From the NCBI GenBank assembly GCA_009780595.1, contig WQZT01000045.1:1-9797 (forward strand): 9,797 nucleotides of DNA, given 5' to 3'. The notes beneath the pieces are model-generated. The model did not search any database. It was not told the DNA's origin and worked only from the letters and a program-made list of their open reading frames with translations. Below are positions 1 to 5,400 of the stretch, in pieces (position 1 is the stretch's first letter; the number at the start of each line of letters is the position of its first letter). The translations under genes and the position numbers were made by a program. Origin of the DNA: Treponema sp. (lineage in GTDB: Bacteria; Spirochaetota; Spirochaetia; Treponematales; Breznakiellaceae).

Positions 1-1
1 A

Positions 2-283
2 CAGTACAAGGCCCAGAAGGGGGCGCTTTTACAGGTAGACAAAATCGATGCCGAACCCGGTGCGGCGCTGGACATTGATTCGGTGCTTCTCATTTCGGGA
101 GACAAGGTGTCTGTCGGGGCACCGTATGTCAAAGGCGCGAAGGTACAGGCGGTGGTGGAGTCGCACCACAAAGCGGACAAGATCATCGTATTTAAGTACA
201 AGCCCAAAAAGGATTACCGGCGCAAACAAGGGCATCGCCAGAAGTATTCGGTAATCAAGATTCAGGAAATTGTCGGGGCATAG
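2..283 (+). CDS. rplU: Ribosomal protein bL21, C-terminal part (5' end outside window)
   Basis: This is a structural protein of the large ribosomal subunit that binds 23S rRNA. The frame is open from base 2 and ends at TAG 281-283, giving 93 residues; only a few N-terminal residues should be missing, since bL21 is about 100 residues long. The translation begins QYKAQKGALLQVDKIDAEPG and carries the bL21 signatures APYVKGAKVQAVV and the basic stretch FKYKPKKDYRRKQGHRQ near the C-terminus. It is followed after 6 bases by prp and then rpmA, the standard rplU-prp-rpmA order. The operon promoter and any leader lie upstream of the window, so regulation cannot be judged. Identification is secure; only the start is missing. 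Confidence 0.96.
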   Translation, partial: QYKAQKGALLQVDKIDAEPGAALDIDSVLLISGDKVSVGAPYVKGAKVQAVVESHHKADKIIVFKYKPKKDYRRKQGHRQKYSVIKIQEIVGA

Positions 284-289
284 CGCCCC
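275..289 (+). promoter_or_regulatory. GC hairpin at the rplU stop/prp start junction
   Basis: GGGGC (275-279) and GCCCC (285-289) form a perfect five-pair G-C stem with a five-base loop. The loop carries the rplU stop codon, and the prp ATG (290) starts at the base after the stem. I see no good Shine-Dalgarno sequence for prp. The inference is that ribosomes finishing rplU open the stem and allow prp translation. The stem is short and no T-run follows, so it is unlikely to be a terminator. Confidence 0.4.
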
Positions 290-649
290 ATGATCCAGGT
301 TGATGTGGCGCTGGATGCGGCGGGGCTGCTTAGTTCCTGCCGGGTTTCAGGCCACGCGGGAGCTGGCAAGCGGGGCGATGACGTTGTGTGCGCCGCTGTG
401 TCTGTTCTCAGCCGGGCTCTGGTGCGGGCGCTTGCCGGAAAGCGGGGCGTAACGTTTCGGGGCGATATGCCGGAACAGGGGAATTTTTGGGTGGAAGTGG
501 AGTATACCTCCGAAGGTAGAGATTTTCTTGCCGGAGCGGGTAGCTTCTTTATCGAAGGCATTCTTTCGGTATCCGCTGAATTTCCCAAACATTGCAAGGT
601 AACTATAGACGGCTGTTTCAAATCGCCAGATATTGAAGCGGCTACTTGA
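290..649 (+). CDS. prp: Prp-family cysteine protease (YsxB-like), ribosome-associated
   Basis: Prp is a small cysteine protease that in Firmicutes removes an N-terminal extension from ribosomal protein bL27. The 119-residue product has the family length and the signature [18 protein letters not shown], with the expected catalytic pair His22 and Cys34. The acidic and hydrophobic C-terminal half is family-like. It sits between rplU and rpmA as in many bacteria and its TGA (647-649) lies 14 bases before the rpmA start. The ATG at 290 has no clear Shine-Dalgarno sequence, and a GC hairpin ends directly before it, so coupling to rplU is likely. Odd: the bL27 encoded next door has no cleavable extension, so the substrate in this organism is uncertain. 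Family assignment is strong; the function here is open. Confidence 0.9.
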   Translation: MIQVDVALDAAGLLSSCRVSGHAGAGKRGDDVVCAAVSVLSRALVRALAGKRGVTFRGDMPEQGNFWVEVEYTSEGRDFLAGAGSFFIEGILSVSAEFPKHCKVTIDGCFKSPDIEAAT

Positions 650-663
650 TCGGAGGAATTGGT

Positions 664-915
664 ATGGCTCGAAAACGAGGCGGAAGCGGCGCAAAAAACG
701 GACGGGATTCAAACCCTCAGTATTTGGGTGTCAAAGTTTTTGGCGGCGGCGTGGTGAAAGCCGGGTCTATTATTGCGCGGCAGCGGGGGACGAAAATCCA
801 CCCGGGTCCCAATGTTGGTTGCGGCGGGGATTATACCCTGTATGCTCTGACAGACGGAACGGTTTCTTTTATTCAGCGCCGGGGCAGAAAAATGGCCGCG
901 GTCATTCCAGAATAA
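664..915 (+). CDS. rpmA: Ribosomal protein bL27
   Basis: bL27 is a large-subunit protein whose flexible N-terminus reaches the peptidyl transferase centre and helps place tRNA substrates. The 83-residue product begins [16 protein letters not shown] and continues with the typical [29 protein letters not shown] and a C-terminal [10 protein letters not shown] chose ATG 664 because a strong GGAGG (652-656) sits 7 bases before it. The in-frame TTG at 646 would add only six residues and place the Shine-Dalgarno sequence inside the gene. The first residues after Met match the mature, already-cut form of Firmicutes bL27; there is no phenylalanine-phenylalanine-alanine cleavage motif upstream. It is the third gene of the rplU-prp-rpmA unit, with obg 36 bases downstream. 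Confidence 0.97.
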   Translation: MARKRGGSGAKNGRDSNPQYLGVKVFGGGVVKAGSIIARQRGTKIHPGPNVGCGGDYTLYALTDGTVSFIQRRGRKMAAVIPE

Positions 916-951
916 CGTTTATCCATCCGGTAGTGCGGCAAATCGGAACGT

Positions 952-2013
952 ATGCAGAAATTTGCCGATGAAGCGCTCATCGAGGTCTCCTCAGGGAACG
1001 GCGGGAACGGCTGCGTGGCTTTCCGGCATGAGAAGTATATTCCCAAGGGCGGACCTTCAGGCGGCGATGGCGGGCGCGGCGGAGATGTGATTTTCGCCGT
1101 GCGGCGCAACATGCGTACGCTCTCACACCTCAAATACAAGCAATATTTTAAGGCCGAAAATGGCAGGGACGGCGAAGGCAAGGGCTGTTACGGCCGCAAC
1201 GGTCAAGACACGGTGATTTTCCTGCCGCCCGGCTCGGTCATCAAAGACGCTGAAACAGGCGAAACCATCCGCGATTTCGGCAAAGACGAGCAGGATTTTC
1301 TCTTTTTGAAGGGGGGAAACGGCGGCTGGGGCAACATTCGTTTCAAGTCGTCGATCAACCAAGCCCCGCGCAAAGCGTTGCCGGGCAAGCCGGGGATAAA
1401 GCGCCGCCTTCAGGTGGAACTGCAAGTGCTGGCGGATGTGGGGCTTGTTGGTTTCCCCAACGCCGGAAAGTCATCCCTGCTTGACAAGTTTACGAACGCC
1501 CGCCCCAAAATTGCCCCGTATCCTTTCACCACGAAAATACCAAATCTTGGCGTGCTTACGTTGGGTAGCGGTTACGATGACGCAAAAGATATTATTATTG
1601 CCGATATACCCGGCCTCATCGAAGGCGCTTCCGAAGGGTTGGGGTTGGGAATCCGCTTTTTGAAACACATTTCCCGCACAGCTGTTTTGGCTTTTCTAAT
1701 CGACATCGGGGATGACAATTTTTTACAGGCGTTTGATATTCTGTACAATGAGCTGCAAGCTTTCTCCCCGGAATTGGTTGCCAAACGCCGCGTTATCATC
1801 GCCACCAAGCTCGACCTTGAAAACGGCGCGGATGCAGATGAGGCAGACACGGACACTATCGATGTGCCAGCAGTTCCTGTCCGGCAGCGGCTGGAGGAAC
1901 TCAAGGCAAAGTACCCGCAGGAGCAAGTTGTGGGCATTTCCGTGTTCTCAGGCGAAGGTATTCCGGAATTGGCGATACTGTTAGGATCGTTGGTTGCGGA
2001 GGACGCAGTATGA
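952..2013 (+). CDS. obg: Obg-family GTPase (ribosome assembly)
   Basis: Obg is an essential GTPase that binds the 50S precursor late in assembly and links growth to the GTP/ppGpp state. The 353-residue protein has the glycine-rich Obg fold (about 1-157) followed by the G domain: P-loop GFPNAGKSS (167-175), switch I YPFTT (190-194), DIPGLIEGAS (218-227), G4 as TKLD (285-288) and G5 around ISV (329-331). It ends soon after the G domain, so the extra C-terminal OCT domain of the B. subtilis type is absent. G4 is TKxD rather than the usual NKxD, a conservative change expected still to read guanine. ATG 952 is the first start after an in-frame TAG (931-933), with only a weak Shine-Dalgarno sequence. 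Its stop overlaps the nadD start by four bases. Confidence 0.96.
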   Translation: MQKFADEALIEVSSGNGGNGCVAFRHEKYIPKGGPSGGDGGRGGDVIFAVRRNMRTLSHLKYKQYFKAENGRDGEGKGCYGRNGQDTVIFLPPGSVIKDAETGETIRDFGKDEQDFLFLKGGNGGWGNIRFKSSINQAPRKALPGKPGIKRRLQVELQVLADVGLVGFPNAGKSSLLDKFTNARPKIAPYPFTTKIPNLGVLTLGSGYDDAKDIIIADIPGLIEGASEGLGLGIRFLKHISRTAVLAFLIDIGDDNFLQAFDILYNELQAFSPELVAKRRVIIATKLDLENGADADEADTDTIDVPAVPVRQRLEELKAKYPQEQVVGISVFSGEGIPELAILLGSLVAEDAV

Positions 2014-3248
2014 AAATTGCGATGCTGGGGGGCAGTTTTAATCCCGTTCATCTTGGGCATCTTTTTTTGGCGGATACCGCGCTTGCCGATTTGGGATACG
2101 ACCGGATCATTCTTGTACCTGCGTATCAGTCCCCTTTCAAAATCGGCGCGGATGCGGCGTCTCCGGCGGATCGGCTGGAAATGCTCGCCGCCTCCATCCC
2201 AGGCGATCCCCGCCTGACCATCGACGACTGCGAAATTCGCCGCGAGGGGGTTTCTTTCACCATCGACACTATCCACGAAGTTATCGCCCGCTATAAACCA
2301 GACGGAAAACCGGGGCTTATTATGGGGGACGATCTTGCTGGAAGTTTCGAGCAGTGGCAGAAGCACGATGAAATCGCGGAACTGGCGGATATTATCATCG
2401 CCCGAAGGCTGAACGATGCGGGCAATTCCGCTGTGGAACGTTTTCCGTACCCGTACAAAGACCTGAATAACGAAATAATGAATATCTCTTCCCGCATAGT
2501 TCGGGAAAAAATAAGCTCAGGCGGAAACTGGCGCTATCTTGTCCCGTCGGGAGCACGTTACCTTATCGAAAACCGCAATCTCTACGGGCTTTCCCCCAGT
2601 GCCGGCATCTCTGCTGCGGACACATCCGGCGCGGATGCCGCAGACGGCGGCAAAAAGCCCGCGGCGGAAACATTCGCGCAGATTATCGTAAATATTGAAA
2701 ACTGCGCCCGCTCGATTTTAACCGCCCCCCGCTTTCACCACTCGCGAAGTGTCGCGCTGATGGCGTGGGATCTCTGCCGCCGCTTCGCTTTAGACGCTCA
2801 GCGGGGATACCTTGCCGGAATCGCGCACGATTTATGCAAGCAGATGAGCGAAGATGAACTCGTGCGTTTGGCACACTCTGACGGCGGCGGTTCGTCAAAA
2901 ATCGAACAGGAAAAGCCCGGTCTGCTCCACGCGCGGGCGGCGGCTGTGTTGCTCAGGAGCAAGTACGGTATCGCTGACGAGGATATTTTGGAGGCGATAC
3001 GTTGCCATACCACTGCCAACTGGAATATGGGGAATTTGGCGAAGGTTGTGTATATCGCGGACAAGATCGAAGTTACCCGCCCGGGTGTAGACCCCGAACT
3101 GCGGGATATGATCGGGAAAACTGACCTTGACACGCTTTTTCAGGCGGTGTTCAACAACACCGTTGCCCACCTCAAATCCCGCGAAATCAACCTTTCCTAC
3201 GGCACGAAGCGGCTTTTGGCGGCGATGCACAAGAGGAATAACTTGTGA
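2010..3248 (+). CDS. nadD: Fused nicotinate-nucleotide adenylyltransferase (NadD) and YqeK-type HD phosphohydrolase
   Basis: The N-terminal part (about 1-195) is NadD, which joins ATP and nicotinate mononucleotide to make deamido-NAD. It shows GGSFNPVHLGH with the HxGH motif at 14-17, MGDDLAGSFEQW (105-116) and the C-terminal ISSxxxR motif (159-165). An Ala/Gly/Ser-rich linker (about 195-222) leads to a YqeK-type HD domain with His244, His273-Asp274, His333 (in RCHTT) and Asp351 (in YIADKIE), all of the expected metal-binding pattern. YqeK proteins are known to cut Ap4A symmetrically to ADP. The length of 412 fits a full fusion of two proteins of about 200 residues each. ATG 2010 follows GGAGG (1998-2002) by 7 bases and overlaps the obg stop (ATGA). 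Both halves keep their catalytic residues, so I infer two active enzymes. Confidence 0.94.
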   Translation: MKIAMLGGSFNPVHLGHLFLADTALADLGYDRIILVPAYQSPFKIGADAASPADRLEMLAASIPGDPRLTIDDCEIRREGVSFTIDTIHEVIARYKPDGKPGLIMGDDLAGSFEQWQKHDEIAELADIIIARRLNDAGNSAVERFPYPYKDLNNEIMNISSRIVREKISSGGNWRYLVPSGARYLIENRNLYGLSPSAGISAADTSGADAADGGKKPAAETFAQIIVNIENCARSILTAPRFHHSRSVALMAWDLCRRFALDAQRGYLAGIAHDLCKQMSEDELVRLAHSDGGGSSKIEQEKPGLLHARAAAVLLRSKYGIADEDILEAIRCHTTANWNMGNLAKVVYIADKIEVTRPGVDPELRDMIGKTDLDTLFQAVFNNTVAHLKSREINLSYGTKRLLAAMHKRNNL

Positions 3249-4450
3249 GAAAGGTAAAACTCGACTCAAGTGTTATCCTGCTTGGTCTTATTGCAATTCT
3301 TGTTATCGGGGGAATTATACTGGCGGTTGATTCTTTCCGCTCTGACCCCATCGAACGGGCGATTACCGGAGAGCGGGTGATAAACACGCTGTTTATCATT
3401 GAAAAAGACGCGCAGCCCTTTTCAACCTACGTTTTGATGTTTTACCCGGTTACCCGCCGTGCCGCTGTGTTTGACATTCCTGGCTCTACGGGCGGGATTT
3501 TGCAACGCATTAGCCGCGTTGACCGTCTTACTGCCGTGTACGACCCCCAGCGGATTGCGCCCTTCAAGAACGAAGTGGAGCGGCTTTTGGGGATAGATAT
3601 ACCGTTTTCCTTTGTTATGACCGTTGAGAATATGGGAAAGATTATCGACCTTGTGCAGGGCGTGGAAGTGTTTATTCCCGCTGCGGTTGATGAATACTTT
3701 GACGGACATATTTTGTTCCCTTCGGGGCGGGTTTTTCTTGACGGCGCGAAGGCGGCGGTTTTTGCCACCTATGTGCTGCAGTACGAAAGCGAGGAGCTTG
3801 TCAGCGCCCGCCGTCAGCAGTTTTTTATGAGTTTTGTGAGGCATATTGGAGAGCAGAGCCAGTTTCTAAAAAATAAGGAAGCTAGCCGCCTGTTTCATTC
3901 GTTTATAAGAAGCCCCTCAAACCAGCGAATGCGGACAAGGCTGTTCGACGAAATCGCCGGAGTCAACATCGACCGCGCTACGATTCAGACGGTCAGGGGA
4001 ACAGTCCGCGATGTTTCAGGCGAGCAGTTGCTGTTTCCCCACCAAGACGGCAACTTAATCCGGGAAGTTGTCAGCCACACGATGGCGGAGCTGCTGCGGA
4101 ACGATGATTCGGTGATTGACAGGGCTTTAACGGTGGAAATCCTCAACGGAACAACTGTTACCGGGCTTGCCTCGCGCACTGCCGAACTGTTGCAGGATTT
4201 TGGTTACAATATTGTCAATTTTGGCAACGCCGACCACAATAACTACGATAGAACACAAATTATCGACAGGTCAGGCAACCAGCAGCGCGCCAAAGACTTT
4301 GCCGATATTATCCGGTGTAGAAATATTATCTTTGAGCCGCCATCTGGGGCGCATATTGAGGGTTCAGGCGGCGCGCAGAATGCTATGCACCGCTCGGACT
4401 TTACACTTATTCTTGGAAGGGATTTTAATGGACGACACGTTACACACTGA
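3245..4450 (+). CDS. Divergent LCP (LytR-CpsA-Psr) membrane protein with LytR_C domain
   Basis: LCP proteins are membrane-anchored enzymes that in Gram-positive bacteria move lipid-linked glycopolymers onto the cell wall. The 401-residue product has a short basic N-terminus, one membrane segment (about 9-28, VILLGLIAILVIGGIILAV) and then an extracytoplasmic LCP-like region (about 45-205) with FDIPGST (77-82), LVQGVEVFIP (136-145) and SARRQQFF (187-194). A LytR_C domain follows (about 295-394), with VEILNGTTVTGLA, a GNADHNNY segment and final FTLILGRDF. The arginine of the usual IPRDT motif is Gly80, so the catalytic site is altered. The start is GTG 3245, with AGAGGA (3232-3237) 7 bases before it and a four-base overlap with nadD-yqeK. 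Its end overlaps rsfS by 23 bases. The function in a bacterium without teichoic acid is unknown. Confidence 0.85.
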   Translation: MRKVKLDSSVILLGLIAILVIGGIILAVDSFRSDPIERAITGERVINTLFIIEKDAQPFSTYVLMFYPVTRRAAVFDIPGSTGGILQRISRVDRLTAVYDPQRIAPFKNEVERLLGIDIPFSFVMTVENMGKIIDLVQGVEVFIPAAVDEYFDGHILFPSGRVFLDGAKAAVFATYVLQYESEELVSARRQQFFMSFVRHIGEQSQFLKNKEASRLFHSFIRSPSNQRMRTRLFDEIAGVNIDRATIQTVRGTVRDVSGEQLLFPHQDGNLIREVVSHTMAELLRNDDSVIDRALTVEILNGTTVTGLASRTAELLQDFGYNIVNFGNADHNNYDRTQIIDRSGNQQRAKDFADIIRCRNIIFEPPSGAHIEGSGGAQNAMHRSDFTLILGRDFNGRHVTH

Positions 4451-4886
4451 AAACAGCACGACGGCATTTACGGCAAGCACGGAATCACCTGATTTCGCGC
4501 TTGCGGTGGATTTGGGAAAACTCCTTGCCGATCACAAAGGCGGGGAAGTTCTCGTTATGGATATGAGGGAGTTGAGCTCATGGACAGATTTTTTTGTCAT
4601 CGCAACCGTAACCAGCACCACGCACCTTATGGGGTTGCAACGGCATATTAAAGATTTTGCCAGCGAACGAGGCGCGGGCATTATGTACCGTTCACGAAGG
4701 TCTAAAAACAGCCCGCACATGCAGATGCAGTCTCAGTCCAACGTAGACGAATGGAGTTTATTAGATTTTGGAAACGTGGTTGTTCACCTGATGAGCGCGA
4801 ATGCCCGCTCCTTTTTTGAACTGGAGCGGCTTTGGAGCGCTGCCCCCATTATATACCGGGCTGGTCAAACCGAACCCGGTCAATGA
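4428..4886 (+). CDS. rsfS: Ribosomal silencing factor RsfS (Iojap/DUF143 family)
   Basis: RsfS binds uL14 on the large ribosomal subunit and blocks subunit joining, lowering translation in poor nutrient conditions. The 152-residue product contains the family core: a helix of the LAVDLGKLLADHKG type, VLVMDMRELSSWTDFFVIATVTSTTHLMGL, then DEWSLLDFGNVVVHLMS and a C-terminal FFELERLW. The start ATG 4428 is preceded by GGAAGG (4415-4420) at 7 bases and lies inside the 3' end of the LCP gene (23-base overlap). The frame is open further upstream to 4167, but that part is out of frame with the LCP gene and has no family similarity. About 25 residues at the N-terminus (Thr/Ser-rich) precede the core. 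It is the last gene of the operon; a clear terminator is not visible. Confidence 0.95.
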   Translation: MDDTLHTENSTTAFTASTESPDFALAVDLGKLLADHKGGEVLVMDMRELSSWTDFFVIATVTSTTHLMGLQRHIKDFASERGAGIMYRSRRSKNSPHMQMQSQSNVDEWSLLDFGNVVVHLMSANARSFFELERLWSAAPIIYRAGQTEPGQ

Positions 4887-4915
4887 GGGATGAGCGCCCC
4901 GACACCCGTTTTTAA

Positions 4916-5251
4916 TCACTCATCGAAGTCGTCGTAGTCTACATCTTCTTCGTAATCGAAGTCGTCCTCTTCGTCTTCGTAGTCTTCATCTTCGTCGTCA
5001 AAGTCATCATCGAAGTCATCGTCGAAATCATCGTCCATATCATCGAAGTCTTCGTCTATGCCTTCCTCATCGTCCCCATCTTCATCATCAAAAAGATGCA
5101 TGGGCAGCGGCCCGAAAGGAAGCCCCTCCGACCCGATGGATTCCCCGGCTGTCGAATAATCGTTTGCCAGGGGCATCAGAGCCAGTTGCGGTAACAGCGC
5201 CGCGCTTGAGGCGGTTGTTACATACTCATTCGTGATTTCATCCAAAACCAT
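4916..5251 (-). CDS. Small, extremely acidic protein of unknown function
   Basis: I do not recognise this 111-residue product. Residues 1-54 are an ordinary, mildly acidic segment (MVLDEITNEYVTT at the start, with a Leu/Ala/Pro-rich middle). Residues 55-111 are almost only Asp and Glu (43 of 57), broken by aromatic residues at 69, 76, 80, 84, 91, 98, 100, 106 and 109. The whole protein has no Lys, Arg, Cys or Trp. No signal peptide or membrane segment is seen, so it is probably cytoplasmic. I chose ATG 5251 because GGAG lies 6 bases before it; a TTG at 5290 would add 13 residues. A strong promoter lies upstream and the gene points against rsfS. The codon series is repetitive but uninterrupted, and the promoter plus ribosome-binding site argue that it is real. 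A nucleic-acid mimic, a chaperone for basic proteins or a delta-like polymerase factor are possible roles, none shown. Confidence 0.75.
   Translation of the reverse strand: MVLDEITNEYVTTASSAALLPQLALMPLANDYSTAGESIGSEGLPFGPLPMHLFDDEDGDDEEGIDEDFDDMDDDFDDDFDDDFDDEDEDYEDEEDDFDYEEDVDYDDFDE
5001..5048 (-). repeat. 12-base tandem repeat inside the acidic gene
   Basis: Three near-identical 12-base units lie at 5001-5012, 5013-5024 and 5025-5036 (plus-strand form AAGTCATCATCG), followed by a more decayed fourth at 5037-5048. On the coding strand each unit encodes an Asp-Asp-Asp-Phe type block. The flanking sequence, from about 4919 to 5093, is a looser mix of the same Asp/Glu codons. Such arrays can grow or shrink in 12-base steps without changing frame. 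Confidence 0.8.
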
Positions 5252-5308
5252 ACTATTCTCCAAAACAAGTTCTTTGTAATGTTTCGTCAAAACAAATGTT
5301 TCTCTTGA

Positions 5309-5337
5309 AACATAAATTACAGATTGATATCTGTCAA
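5309..5337 (-). promoter_or_regulatory. Sigma70-type promoter for the acidic gene
   Basis: Read on the minus strand, a perfect -35 box TTGACA (5337-5332) is followed after exactly 17 bases by -10 TATGTT (5314-5309). Transcription should begin near 5302, giving a leader of about 50 bases before ATG 5251. This is the closest match to the consensus -35 in the window and supports the reality of the acidic gene. Confidence 0.7.
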
Positions 5338-5384
5338 CAGGGTTTTACGATCAAGTCCTATTTTTTTTACGCTCGATGGGTTAC

Positions 5385-5390
5385 TATGAT
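5385..5390 (+). promoter_or_regulatory. Possible -10 box for ispE
   Basis: TATGAT (5385-5390) resembles a -10 element, but the -35 position holds only a T-run (about 5361-5368). If used, transcription would start around 5397-5401, on or next to the ispE ATG at 5401, giving a leaderless or nearly leaderless message. This would fit the lack of a Shine-Dalgarno sequence. The evidence is weak. Confidence 0.3.
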
Positions 5391-5400
5391 ACTATATCTT

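Noticed and set aside
646..663. TTG 646 start for bL27 giving a possible Prp-cleavable extension
   Set aside because: The six added residues (MIGGIG) contain no FFA-type cleavage site, and the Shine-Dalgarno sequence lies within this stretch.
1572..2366. Long open frame on the minus strand opposite obg and nadD
   Set aside because: It is antisense to two certain genes, has a low-complexity basic composition and no recognisable domain; it reflects codon bias on the coding strand.
4167..4427. Upstream extension of the rsfS frame
   Set aside because: It lies wholly inside the LCP gene in another frame, shows no RsfS similarity, and the ATG at 4428 has a good Shine-Dalgarno sequence.
4855..4913. 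Hairpin ACCGGG/CCCGGT (4855-4880) followed later by TTTTT (4909-4913) as an rsfS terminator
   Set aside because: The T-run is almost 30 bases after the stem, and no compact stem ends next to it, so an intrinsic terminator is not supported.
4919..5093. Repetitive TCATCG-type tract as a CRISPR array or non-coding satellite
   Set aside because: Units are 12 bases with no spacers, and the tract keeps one uninterrupted minus-strand frame with a start, ribosome-binding site and promoter.
5251..5290. Longer start (TTG 5290) for the acidic protein
   Set aside because: ATG 5251 has GGAG at 6 bases; the TTG has no Shine-Dalgarno sequence and lies only about 12 bases from the predicted transcription start. 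It cannot be fully excluded.
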